A stretch of 64,000 nucleotides of DNA from Polytrichum commune (taxonomy: Eukaryota; Streptophyta; Polytrichopsida; Polytrichales; Polytrichaceae): positions 36,905,554-36,969,553 of the forward strand of contig OX485803.1 in the NCBI GenBank assembly GCA_950295325.1. Reading direction: 5' to 3'. The notes beneath the pieces are model-generated. The model had not been told where the DNA came from, searched no databases, and saw nothing but the letters and a program-made list of their open reading frames with translations. The position numbers were made by a program, and so were the translations under genes. Shown here piece after piece: positions 1 through 12,500 of the stretch (the first letter of the stretch is position 1; each line of letters starts with the position of its first letter).

Positions 1-796
1 CACCTATCTGCTTACACCAACATTCACTAGAAGCTCATCGACTACAAGCAAAGAAAACACATATACCCATTCCTCAAGAATTTCGGTAAATACTTCAACT
101 TACGAGCTTCATTCAAGCACACCATATCCATGTTTAGCTCCACTAGTTGATTTAATCGAGAAGCAACTAGAAATAGAAAGACGGGAATGGAGTCTAACAG
201 GAAACGAGAGAGTAACCGGAAAACCTACCTTGTGGCAGGAAGGGAGCGATTGACTGGCCCGTAACATGGAAGCCCTACAAATTGGCGAGGAGGGAGTAGC
301 TGGACCGGTCGCACTTACACCTCCAGATTTCGCCATACAAGATGAACTCAGATCCATGGCACTTGAGATTCCAGCCATCTTGCAACTTCTCAAATGGACA
401 CGAATCAAACAAAACTTGAACTCCTAACCCTCGGAACTGCAGGAATTGTCTCCACTGGATTTGCAAAAACTAGCTGTGGTGATGCAAGACTTACTAAATT
501 TCGATCTGTTTACCTCTGTGAGCGTGTGTCCCGAGGCAAGAAACTAAGGTAGAAGGCGATTTGAGGACCTACTTACTTGAAGTATGCAAGGTCCTGATGT
601 CAGAGAGATTGAATGGCAAGAAACTAATAAGCTACAGAGAGGTGATTTGAGGAGCTAACTTAATAAGTTACATGAAGTCTGCAAGGTCTTTGAATGTGAG
701 AGGCAGGAAGCACATGGATTTGGGAGTTGGGAGGCATGCAAGGAGACACTCTTGATGAGTGGCATTGCCAAGTGGCAGCCTGCAGGGCACCCAAAT

Positions 797-833
<37 letters not shown>

Positions 834-871
834 TCTCCTTCCAGTGTTGCTTCCTGCCAAATACTTTTTAA
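1..871. other. Intergenic stretch, no supported gene
   Basis: No open frame here has recognisable domains, codon structure or supporting splice sites. The only clear structure is a (CT)n microsatellite at 799-832. The short frames on both strands are low-complexity or overlap each other. Confidence 0.6.
799..832. repeat. (CT)n microsatellite
   Basis: About sixteen uninterrupted CT dinucleotides, followed by an imperfect pyrimidine tract. Seen directly in the sequence. Confidence 0.95.
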
Positions 872-1300
872 GGGTTCACACAGGCCCCAAGTTCTAAAAG
901 TCCCAGTTCACTTGAGGTCAATCCGTGTAATCTCAGCCGTTGAGAGCATGGAAGTTGGGGCTTACCACTTCACACGGGTCTCAAGTCCTAAGTCTCAAGT
1001 ATGACATGGATGCCTACATGGCAACATTTTTTGAAGGTGGGGCTCAAGACTTGTGTTGTGAGTCGGGTCTAGCTTTTTTGCTTGAGTTAGGTCGAGTTAG
1101 GTCAAGCAAAAAGCTAGACCCAATTCACAACACATGCCACGAAATGTTTTTGCATAAAGTAACCAAGATTTGACTTTAATGACTTTAAACCATATTTCAG
1201 TGGTTTCTTAAGGCTAAAAAGTTGGGCCTTGGCCTCCATGTTGGGACTTTTTGATTGAGTGCATGGGACTTGGGACTTGGGATCCCATGTGAACCGGCCC
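872..1300. mobile_element. Possible PIF/Harbinger-like MITE
   Basis: The segment is flanked on both sides by TAA (869-871 and 1301-1303). It begins GGGTTCACACAGG and ends with the complement of GGGCCGGTTCACATGGG, so the ends are imperfect inverted repeats. A TWA duplication with GGG/GGC-starting ends is typical of Harbinger MITEs. Inside, 1052-1134 forms a long hairpin with arms of roughly 35 bases. The left end lacks a few bases of the right-hand terminus, so the call is tentative. A similar GGGCCGGTTTACACT start occurs at about 8629. Confidence 0.4.
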
Positions 1301-1303
1301 TAA

Positions 1304-3079
1304 GTTAGCGGCCCATAGGTGTCGAGGGAGCAAAATGTCATCGTATGGAAATGCAATGAGGGGGTTCATTTTGAAATTTGAGATCATTGTCCAAAAGTTC
1401 TACAACCTCAGGGGTGCCAACACTTGTATAATAAGTAGGAGTCATTGGCAAAGTAAGACTCCAACAATTTATAATGAGTTCATAATCATGCATGAAGGCG
1501 TTATTATAAGAGTATTAAGCTATCATAGAATAGAATAGAGTGTGACATAATGACATATGACAGTAAAGAATGTTCTTATTTCATAAGCTTTGTGAAACCC
1601 TTTGTTATATACTATGCTCCATGAATAGTAGATTTCTTTATTCTTCTCTTATTATCATTTGCCAGAGGTAGATACGGAAGCCAATTATGTCCAATAAGTA
1701 ACCATTGGAATTTCATCTTTGTGAGCTCTTTGCAACAATACTAATTTCATTGAGAGAATAAATTTTGTGACAAAAAAAACATAATAGAGTTATCCATTAA
1801 TGAGGTATAGGCAGGGACGAGTAAGGCCAATTAGGTGTTTTCGGGTTGAATGAAATCCGATCTGTCGCTCGAAAGAGCAAATTCAAAGTCCCCTTTCGTC
1901 CGAAAATTCCGTTTCTTTGTGAAATTCCTTTGCAAGCTATCTGGAATGACGTAATCGTTAGATTGTGCTCGGGTGCAGCAGCATCGCAATGTTTTGTGCG
2001 ATGTCAGTGGTGACCCATCGCCACCTCCATCACTCCGGGGAAGTTTAAAACAGGAGACGTTCCGGAGGCAAGGAAGCTCCAGATCCCAAACGAGGTATCT
2101 AATCAGAAAAAGGGACCTCAGTCGCACAGGTGATTGGGTGGCACCGTCCTCCTAGGGTTCAGGAAGTGGTTTGGGACCTTAAGCCCGGCCACTCCCGCCT
2201 TCTACCCAGAAATTACGGTTGCAGATATCCGGCTTCGTAATCTAACCGTTGGTCAGCCGGGGGTGGAGATTTCAACGTCCAATGTCGAGGATAAAGCAAT
2301 AATACCCGGCGGATATGTACCAGCCCGGGTCGAATAAGTCATGGTTTTGGATTCCCTTTGTGGCCGCTTTTTTATTTCCACAGTCTACTCATTTTAAAAA
2401 TCTGATCACGGTTGTTTGAATATTGGAGATAAGGTTCTAAGGGGGCCTAATTCGGTGGCTCATCTTAAACGGACACTTATATTTGAGTGGTGTGTGGTTA
2501 GGTGTGGATCTAAGAATGGACACCAAAAACGAGATTCTAGGTTCATTACTCAACACAATTGGGGGCATCTACATGATCACTTCATACGAAAGAAAATTGT
2601 CACTGTAACAATGATGAAGATATTCTTACGAGCTCCACAAATTATGAGGGAATATAACTACATGTACAATTTGGGCTCGGTAGTCATCTCACATTGATTG
2701 CATGTTTCATATCCTATAATTAAGAAGCATGAATGCAAAACTAAAAGTGTCCATTTAAGTTCCACTTACCTTTGTGATAAGTATCAATTTAGGTATTGAC
2801 TTTTGTGTGAATGTTTTAGTTGCTCACCATCTAAGAAAATCGGAAATAAAGAGACATGAAAAGTATATTGATTCTCCTATTTGTGTGGACTACCATTTGG
2901 ACTTACACATTGTTGTAAGATATTCTTGGGAATGTCATCAATTTTCATCAAGTCATTTTATTCTTTGCCTTTGTGCATACCACCTAATTGTGTTATCTAG
3001 GTGAAATAAGTATGTATGTATATACACTCAAGACAAAACCTATATGAGAGTGAGAAACTTCAAATGGTCTACATTAAGA
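1304..3079. other. Intergenic, dispersed-repeat fragments
   Basis: No supported gene. A stretch near 2480-2530 (GTTAGGTGTGGATCTAAGAATGG and flanks) recurs in inverted orientation near 7220-7290 in intron 1 of the ankyrin gene. It is therefore a dispersed repeat rather than unique sequence. Confidence 0.5.
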
Positions 3080-3790
3080 GCATGAATATGGGTTTGTTTG
3101 GGGAGTTGCTAGTAACTTTGCCAAAGGACATGAATGTGTGTACCAAACGAAATTCATTCAGAAGGACCAATATGATTGCCATAGATAGAAGGCATTGGAA
3201 TGTCCAACCAAAGCTCCTAAAAGCTTGACAAGTTCACACAAGGACGATGAATATTTCAATTAAGGTAAGTGGACATAAGAGTCAAGTTCCATGGTAGGGG
3301 GTGGCAAGCATTTTTGTGTGCCTGCAAATGCTCTCTTCCATTGCCAAAGGACATAAATGTGTGTACCAAACAAAATTCATCAAAAAGGACCAATATGATT
3401 GCCATAGATAGAAGGCATTGGCAAAGCTGCTAAAAGCTTGACAAGTTCACACAAGGACGGTGAATATTTCAATTAAGGTAAGTGGACATAAGAGTCAAGT
3501 TCCATGGGAGGGGGTGGCAAGCATTTTTGTGTGCCTACAAATGCTCCCTTCCATTGCCAAAGGACATGAATGTGTTTACCAAGCAAACTTCATCAAAAAG
3601 GACTGATATGATTGCCATAGATAGAAGGCACTAGATTGTTCAATCAAAGCTCTTAAAAGCTTGACAAGTTCACACAAGGACAATGAATAATTTAACTAAG
3701 GTAAATGGTCATCAAAGTCAAGTTCCATGGGAGGGGGTGGCAAGCATTTTTGTATGCCTACAAATGTTCCCTTCCATTGTGGACCCTACC
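3080..3790 (+). repeat. Host tandem repeat R (about three units of 212-224 bp)
   Basis: The unit contains the anchors GCTTGACAAGTTCACAC (3223, 3435, 3659), GTTCCATGGGAGGGGGTGG and TTCATCAAAAAGGACCAATATG. The same unit occurs at 8938-9275, 25803-26150 and 44718-45493. These copies give the empty target sites for E1 and part of that for E3. It has no coding potential. Confidence 0.9.
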
Positions 3791-4746
3791 CTCACCCCCA
3801 ATCCACGCCCTCACAAGCTCTCGGGGTGGATCCATGTGTGAGGGTGAGAGTGTGCAAATGTGCATTTTTTTCGTCATTTTCTCCCATTCATATGGGAAGG
3901 TCCATGACCTTTTCATTTACCTTTATGGCCACCTTATGACTCACTCTCAATAGCCTTTGGAAATTCATAATCATTCAACACTACTTCCAAACTTTATGAT
4001 ATTGATCCTAGCTCCTTCGTGTACATTTGTGAATGCTCAAAAATTTCAACCTCGCAAATCCGAGTAGTGTAAGGTAGCATACAAAACAAAGTAATCAAGG
4101 CCGGCCCATCTACCTTATTCGACGTGTGTTTCAACAAGACTTATCAACTTCATTTAGTAGATGAAAACCTCTCATACAACATAGGAGAGACAAGGGTGTC
4201 ACTCTAACAACACAACAACCATATCCAGCCATGTGCATATGTCACTGACAAACCAAGCTAGCTATGATATAACTACAATGAGTTCTTTAAATTCCTCGGA
4301 GCTCCACTAATTTGAGACCAATCATTAGTCTACTTGAATGATGCTACAAGACCTTCGAGTTCATGTGAATTTCACTCCACATGTGATACTTACATGCACT
4401 ATATCAAGAATTCAATGTAGATACATCTCAATCCACTCAAGTTCACATGCTGGCACCAAAACTTAGAGCTCACAAGATTTTCAAATTCAAGGAGTGCCGC
4501 AAAAGCAACAAATGCTTAACATCCAAGGATCATGCGATAACTTCTTCATTCAATTGAGAGTCACATACATATGAAGCAATAGTGAGTAACTGAATGAATG
4601 AATGAGAGCGTTGACAACATGAGTATGCTATGCAAGATTGAGAATTTTTTCTAACTTTAACAACCATGGCATCAAACACACAAAAGTTAGTTAAATACTT
4701 AATAACAATCAAAATATACATACTCATAGAGGCTTGTAAGTATAAA
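3791..4746. other. Intergenic, 3' flank of the ankyrin/PGG gene
   Basis: No gene or clear repeat is seen. It would hold the 3' untranslated region and terminator of the minus-strand gene that ends at 4747; no specific polyadenylation signal is claimed. Confidence 0.5.
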
Positions 4747-7700
4747 TTATCCTGACAAATTGATGTTTCTTTTCGTACACATAATAAACTTCAAATTTTC
4801 CCCCATTTTTTTTGCCCATGCCCGTGTCTTCCTCGAAATACGAAACAACAAAAATTTGCCCAATGTAATCCCACAAACTAAAGTACCTAGTGTAACTGTA
4901 ACGATCATGTTCACCTCAAATTTTGGCAATGGAGGTAGGATTGCGAAGCCCGCACTTGCAAACGCACCGAGCACAAAAAGGATGGAAAATATGAACGTCA
5001 CACTCGCCCATTTGAGCGAGAAGCGCACGAAGTCCACGGACTTGCCAATGTACGAGTCTTGGACAGGGAAGGCGGCATCCGCACCCGAGATGATGGTCGA
5101 GATCGCGCAAAAGAACGAGAGGGAGTTGAACACCATGAACGACAATATGTTTCGGTGGCCTTCGATTGCCACAAATTGCTCATACGTGTTTGGAGGTGCC
5201 GGATACGGTTGTATAAATTGGTAGTTGGGCGTGAATCCAAGAGGCGGTTGCAACCATCCTGCAAATGTCACACTCGCAATAAGCGCAGCCCCTACAAGGA
5301 TCGCATTTGCTGCGTCAACGTAAACTTGCCGGTCTCGATACAAGTAGTCCACATTCTCCTTCACTTCGGGGACAGTCAACAAAATTTTCTCAATGTGCTT
5401 GTGCTTGTTTTTGATGGCGTACTCGAGAGGCGTGTACCCGAGTTCGTCCTCCTCGTGTGCCCGGACATGCCACCGCACCTATGAAATTTGGGGCTCCACG
5501 TAAATGAGACAAAGTTGAATGTAAATCCATATGAAAAAATTGCTTAGAATTATGTAGTTGAATTGTCCTCCCACTCATAAGATAAGGCATAGAAAGGAGA
5601 TATGGATAGACAAGATATTAGACAGTGAGGAGCAAATAAAAAAATCCTCTCCACCTTCAAGGTACTTGGTGTTGGTTGACCTCTCCAATAGCTCATGTAA
5701 ATTTAATAACCCTAACCTACAACTTTACTATGTTATTATGTAATGCTCCACGTAAATAAGACCGAGTTCTTTATAAGTCCATGTGGGAAACTACATAGAA
5801 CTATGTAGTTAAAGTGTACACTCAAAAGATTAGGCATGGAGGGGAGCTATGTATAAACGAGGAGATTAAGTAGTGAAGAGCAATTAAAATGATCCTCTCC
5901 GTCTCCAGGTGCTTGGTGTTCAATCAATCTCTCCAATAGCTCATGTAGGGATGGTTCATGCCTTAGATAGAACCTTAATCCATAACTTGACAACCATATT
6001 ATGTGAGGTTACATGTAGATGGGAGTAAACTAACTGAAGGAGATTAGGAATTCATATAGGACACTACATAGATCCATGACACTAAGTTAACTTCACTATT
6101 ATTATACGGCATGAAGGAAGTTTGTAGACGAGGAGAGACAAAAAGTAAGAAGCAGATAAACTTATCATGTCCACCTTCAAAATATTGGGTGTTGACTAAA
6201 TCTCTCCAATAACACATGGAGGGGTGATTGGTTTATGCAACCCTAGATAAAACTATAGGCCAAAAAACTATACAATGGTATATACACACACATTCAAATG
6301 GGATCGAGTGGATGTTAATTTGAGTTACCGTGCCATCACTCTTGAACAACAACTCCTTCACCACGTTCTTGCATCCATATCGCGTCGCCTCATGGAGCGC
6401 GGTCCTACCGAAACGGGACGTGGCGTTCACGTTGACATGGTCGGGTTTTTCCTTCAAAAGGATCCTAACAACTTGGACGTGCCCGTGGTTGGCAGCCATG
6501 CACAATGGTTGTGTCCAGAGAGATGGCTTGAAGTTGAAGAGGTCCTTGTTCTCAAGGAACCTCTCCACGACAAAGCGACAAGCTTGCTCGTAATTGTTGT
6601 CGACGTTGCTCTCCCTAGATGAAATCAATGGCTTCGGACTTAACATAGACAAGTCTCAAACGGTTAGTATCTTCTTCATCCAACTAGCTAGCCCACTTCT
6701 CATAGGCTATTAAACACGTGATGAATACTATGAGATGATTAGCAAGTCCAAATTAAGGCTGTATTTATTTTCATTACATCAATATTCAAAGCTCATATAA
6801 ATACATTAGTACTCATTATCAATGTGCAACCCTATTTCTTCTTAGCTGATCATTTACATCTCTCTAGTTATGTTCCCTATTGAACCTAGAAATGTTTACA
6901 AATTTTGAGTACTTAAGATAGGTACACCTAGTGTGGACCAATGACCTATAATTCTTTCTAACGCATATGTACATGTCAAGGTCTAAAATGTACATACTTC
7001 GAATAGAACCGTTATAGGCCATCTATGAGTTTAACTTTAACAATTTAGAAGAGATTCACTGTAAATCCAATTCTAGCAAACTCAATTCTCATGTAACTCC
7101 TTCCTCGTTTGGATGTGCTATGTGTGTTCATGTAAGTTTATGTTTTGTCATCAAACCCCTTCATAAGCTGAAATGCTCAAAGTGTCCATGTTAGTCCAAT
7201 CTCTTTTAAGTGCATCTCATTTCGGAATGATGTCCATTCTTAGATCCAAACCTAAACCATACACCTAATACATACGTGTCCAATTAAGATAAGTAACTGA
7301 ACTAGGGCCGCTTAATTACCTTGACTGATAGCTGAGTTGGGTGTAGACCAAATCAAGCATGCTTTCAAAGAAGGTGCACCGAAACTCGGGCGTCTCTTGC
7401 CGGACTCTCTCAAGCTGCTCCCGGAACAAGCACTTGGCCATCTCCAAGTCTTCGTTGTTGTCATTTGCAAGCTGCAAGATCTTGAGGTTTGCATTTTTTT
7501 GGTGCAACCGGATGGCACGAGCGATCCTCTTGGCAAGCACGCTCCCCCCCGCCATTGGGACTTTGTACCGCACAGACTTGAATTCCGTGAACAGAAACTC
7601 GTGGGAGAGGATTGGTTCTCTCGCCTTGATCGCGTCATCCTCCTGGAGCTTTGTCACAAGGAGCCTGAAAAACAGGTAGTTTTTCATAGAGGATTGAAGA

Positions 7701-7948
7701 GCTGATGATGATTCGTGGGAAATATCATAATTTTCTTCTCCTTTGAAATCAGTGATGCAGTTGTTGAACAACATCCAAAAGAACTCGATCCTCTCCTTCA
7801 CGTCCTTGAAGCGCATTCGCTTAAGCTGTTCTTCAAGCAAATCTTTGGCCTCAAAAATGTTGCCCTCACGCACTGCCTGCACGAGACGCGACTCTAGTCC
7901 CAAGGACTCATCCATGTTGTTGCTCTCAGCAGCAGCTGCATCCTCCAT
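4747..7948 (-). CDS. Ankyrin-repeat / PGG-domain membrane protein
   Basis: Three exons assemble cleanly on the minus strand: 7948-7320, 6614-6329 and 5478-4747. The GT-AG introns (6615-7319, 5479-6328) keep the frame (phases 2 and 0), giving about 548 residues. The second and third exons carry ankyrin-type helices (PLCMAANHGHVQVVRILL, GRTALHEATRYGCKNVVKELL, GYTPLEYAIKNKHKHIEKIL). The C-terminus is a PGG domain with four hydrophobic segments. Plant proteins of this ankyrin-TM class act at membranes in defence or stress signalling, but the specific role here is unknown. The namesake Pro-Gly-Gly is replaced by QPPLGF, and only about three ankyrin repeats are recognisable, fewer than many relatives have. 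The start ATG (MEDAAAAESNN) is the first in the open frame. It is the only ordinary host gene in the window. Confidence 0.85.
5488..6225 (-). repeat. Degenerate tandem repeat in intron 2 of the ankyrin gene
   Basis: Three diverged units of about 250-270 bp, recognisable by CTCTCCAATA at 5681, 5929 and 6202 and by CTCCACGTAAAT near the unit starts. They fill most of intron 2. No coding role is seen. Confidence 0.75.
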
Positions 7949-8937
7949 AGATCCCCAATTAATGTGCTAGTGCCTCTTGGACCGCTGGTTGCGAAAACAT
8001 AAAAAGAAGGAAACAATTAGGTTTGATAGAAAGATGCAACAACTCTACATTTAAGTTCAAACTGAGTTAATCTATCATGGTCCACTATGAACTAAGTAAT
8101 GGCTGCACCTTGCACAACCTCTAGTTAGGATAGAGAGAGATGGGATCCCCTCTGGAGCACTCTAGTAACTGGATCCGAACTGTTCCTTAACCGGCAACCT
8201 TCAATTCATAGTTCGTGAATGATTCACAACCTCATGACTAAATTTAGTAAAGCAACCGAACCCTCAACAACCCTTGCCAGGTGCGGCCAACTGACTAGTT
8301 CAATGGCATGATACATGCATACTTCCTGTTGGTAAGTTGGTTTCAAACTCCCTGGCTTGCAAAAACGAAGGGAAGTTATTACAACAGCTAGGTTAGCCCA
8401 AGCACTATCGCATTCCGTACTAGAATTCGTCCAAAAAATGGTTTCAAGCTACAAAAAGGTGCAAGTCTTTCGGCTCAAAACCAGAGATGAACAAATGATG
8501 TTGGGATTTGCTCTACACAAACTTTCTCAATTGAGAGGCCTTGACAAACTACAAAGCCTACAGTAACGTCTTGAATTAGTTGCACCAATTTATTTCTACT
8601 AGAAAGTAATAAAACTTGAGTGCTAAGGGCCGGTTTACACTATGGACCATGAAGTCGGACCAAGGTGTTGTCAAAGTGTTGATTGGTTGTTGAACTCGTC
8701 CTGGGACCACTTTGGTTTACACTAAGGAAAAAATGACAAAGGGACCATGGAGGTCGAGGTCCCCAAAATACGATTTTCAAGGCCTAGTAAATATGCGATG
8801 ACATGTCCAACGGGTATTGTGGTGAGAGAGGCAAGAGAAGTGATGTGGTACGAAAAGACACGGGCCCATGGCAAAAAAATGTCACCATAGTACTTTTCTA
8901 ATGAATTTTTCTGGGGTACTTAATAGATAACTCTTCC
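7949..8937. other. Upstream region of the ankyrin gene, no other gene
   Basis: Presumably contains the promoter and 5' untranslated region of the minus-strand gene starting at 7948. A repeat-like segment begins near 8629 (GGGCCGGTTTACACT), which resembles the end of the MITE candidate at 872-1300. No open frame is convincing. Confidence 0.45.
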
Positions 8938-9275
8938 CACTAGGTAAGGCTCACAATGCACACTTACCTAGTGCATTTCCATATCCCTGCAAGTGCTCCC
9001 TTCCATTGCCAAAGGACATGAATGTGTGTACCAAACAAAATTCATCAAGAAGGACCAATATGATTGCCATAGGTAGAAGCTATTGGATTGTCCAACCAAA
9101 GCTCCTAAAAGTTTGACAAGTTCACACAAGGAGGATGAATATTTCAACTTAGGTAAGTGGACATAAGAGTCGAGTTCCATGGGAGGGGGTGGCTAGCATT
9201 TTTGTATGCCTACAAATGCTCCCTCCCATTGCCAAAGGACATGATTGTGTGTACCAAACAAAATTCATCAAAAAG
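8938..9275 (+). repeat. Host repeat R, left half, interrupted by E1
   Basis: Matches the R units at 3080-3790. It begins with a hairpin (CACTAGGTAAG ... CTTACCTAGTG, 8938-8973) that also occurs near 45026. It breaks off at TTCATCAAAAAG, exactly where E1 begins, and resumes at 25800 after E1. Bases 9273-9275 are the left AAG target duplication. Confidence 0.9.
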
Positions 9276-9301
9276 CACTATGCCAAAAGCAGGCTTTTTT
9301 T
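9276..9301 (+). repeat. E1 left terminal inverted repeat
   Basis: Begins CACTATGCC, followed by a T-rich stretch. It pairs with the right end at 25774-25799 over the outer ~11 bases and again in the poly-T block. Confidence 0.9.
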
Positions 9302-9525
9302 ACTACAGCAAGTTGACCGAACTAGACTAACTAGTCACATGAGGACTACAACTAGTAAAAATAGATTCCCAGAAGATTCCCAGTCAAGTTGTAGTAAAAA
9401 ATTTGAGGACCTCGAGGGGAGCAACTTAGGGAACAAAATTTTACTCATTGGGTACGATCATGGTGACCAATTTGACTAGTTTTAGTCAATGTTGACTACA
9501 TCAGTCGACGTCTCAAAAGATCACA

Positions 9526-12500
9526 CTATAATTCCTCTTCATTGTAATCTGGCTCTTCCTCTCTTTCTTGCAGTGCTACATGAACGTCCTCAGCTTCTAG
9601 TACTGTGCAGCCTTCTAGCACCGGTGTGCCAGGTTGCACATCTTCGTTTAAAATATTAGATCTCAATCCACGGTAGTCTTCATCTCTGCCTAGAACTAAA
9701 CTGAGGGTTTCAGGTCTCCTCTCAGATGTAGACGCCACTCTTGCACCTCGAGCTTCTTTCCTCAGCACAACTTTCCATTCGGGATTCTCCACATCGTCCA
9801 CAAAAAATACTTGTTGCACATGGAGGGGAAATGCAAAGGAGTCTGCTGAATATGGGATGACACGGTCGTATTTGATTAATGTGAAACCGTAGTCGTCACG
9901 TTTCATTGTTGCTCCAGCACCCCGAAGGTTCGCTCTCACCCACGTGCAATACAAAACTATCAGCTCAAACTCTCCATAGTCTACCCCTATTATTTCTTCC
10001 ACCCATCCTATGTATTCTAAATTTGTTGTCCGTACATTTCTAGAACTGTTGCTCGCTCGACATGCTTGCAAAAAGGTAGCTGCCACACCACTATCACACG
10101 TATTCATGTTTGATTCCACGCTACGAACCCGTATGTGGTTGCCGTACGCATACATTGACTTGTAGGACTTGGCGTTCTGAGAGGGTGGCATTAGCAATGC
10201 TTGAACATCCATGGATACAACAACCCCTTGATTGATGTCATCTTGCACTACAACAGGAAACCAGGCCGTGAAGGCCTCCTCTTCCATGTTGCTTGGGTAC
10301 TGCAATCTCCTACCCCGGTGTTGACGTCGCATGTCTTCCCTTGACCTCTTCCTTCGGGTCATTTCTGCAGCGTGCCGTCTACACCACACACTCACATTTT
10401 GGTGACATTAATTACTTCAATTACCACGACACTATAATAGTCACAACTTAAAAAGTGCAATGACTGAAAATAGTCATCCAAATAGCAATGATGACTATAT
10501 ATAGTCAACTTTGTGGATATCTACTACTGCATTTAGTCACATTATGAACGTTTATGACTATCATGACTAGTCAACAATGTAGTCAACAATGAAGCAACAA
10601 CAGAGTTCTTGGACATACTCTCTGTAAACTTGCAATGGCTCCGCATTGTTGAGCACAAATTCATGTATCCAAAAACGTAGTTCGTCTGGCAACAACCGTA
10701 GCCGCCCATTTCCCTCTATGACCTCGCCATTCATTGCAGGTTCTTCTTTGTCGTCCCACACACGACGCTCGCTTTCACAACAATGTTGCATATATTCAGT
10801 ACAAAACCCCACTGCTTCATCCATGATGTAGCCTTGTGCCATAGAGCCTTCAGGATTGCTTCGAAGACGCACGTATCCTTTCAGAGTTTTCATGTACCGT
10901 TCCATTGGGTACATCCACCGGGTGTGCACTGGACCGCAAAGGTCTAACTGTTGTACCAAATGAATAGGCAAGTGGGACATGACATCGAAGAATGCTGGTG
11001 GGAAGACCCTTTCCAACATACACATAGTAACGGCTGTCTCATTGAACAAATCAGTCATGCTTGAAGGGTCCACCAACTTCACGCACAAACGTGCAAAAAC
11101 TCTACATATCCGTATAATGGCAATTCGGACATCCTTTGGTAAGAGCGTTCGTAAGCACAACGGCAAGACTTGTTGCATTAGAATGTGGTAGTCATGACTC
11201 TTCATACCCCGTAACTCTCCATCGGTTGTAATTCTTTTAGACAATTGGCCCACGTAGTTGCTAGGAGTCTTCAATCCACGAATGATATTTGTGAACACAA
11301 CCTTCTCTGCTCTTGATAGAATATACGGAGCTCTTGGTATCAACAATGTCCCCCCTGCACCACCAGCAACTGCGTGCAATTCCGGCCTAATGTTTGCTTC
11401 CGCTAGATCCAACCGTACTTTGAGGTTATCCTTTAAACCCCAAATTGTCTTCATGATGTTCTCACATATGTTCTTTTCACAGTGCATTGCATCCAGCACA
11501 TGCCGTATTGTAAGAGACTGCATTCACACAGTGGCTCTCATTAGTGGAATGCTCTCTGTGCTCTTCGTCATCATGTACTGTACACTATTATACTAGCTTT
11601 GACTATGAGTAGTCAATCATATTGGACCTCAGTCAACTTTGCGTGGATGTGACTAGAAGGTGATTGTCGGCAGTCCTCCAAACCAATTTCTAAAGCTCTG
11701 AGTTATCCTTTGACTAATGTTAGTCTTATTTTAAGTCGTGAGCGTATGACAAAGGGTTTAGATCTATACACTCACCTGCCAATATGGAAGTGCAAATAAT
11801 GCAGACAGTCTCTTCACGCCCGTGTCATGTACTGGATCGTTTAACCCTCCTGCTCTGTTTCGTGGGGAGTTAGCCAACCAATCTTCTCTCCTCATCGCAT
11901 AACGGACTATGTCACTGCCACTTAGTTGTCTTGGTGGTGGACGGGTCTCTTGTGATCCATCAAACGCTCTCTGCAATCTTCGATATGGATGGGTTCGGTT
12001 CAGAAAACGACGATGTCCTAAATATACATTCTTCGTTAACGCTGCAGAACGTCGAGTTGTTACACTAGGACCGCATTCGGTGCACCCTCTGTACCCCTTT
12101 GTAACTTGCCCCGACACTAATCCATATGCCGGGAAATCATGAATGCACCACATGAGGATGGCCTTTAACCTGAAATTCCTATTCACACTCTCCGCAGATG
12201 CATCTACTGCATCAACACCTTCCCAAAGTTCCTGCAACTCCTCAATCAAAGGAGCAAGGTACACGTCCACGTTTTCGGATGTGACGCTCTCTTTCCCAGG
12301 AATGATGAGGGCCAACATTAAGAAAAAACGCTTTGTCACCAACCATGGTGGTAGATTGTAGTTTAGAAGTACAACTGGCCAAGTGGAATGACTTAGGGAT
12401 TGGTTTGAGAACGGATTCACACCGTCTAGAGCAAGTCCTAGTCGTATGTTCCTTTCTTCCAGCGCAAACCCTGGATATACGGAGTCAATGTGTTTCCATG

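Noticed and set aside
1831-2155. Open frames around 1831-2155 on both strands
   Set aside because: No domain, no splice support and mutually overlapping; treated as non-coding.
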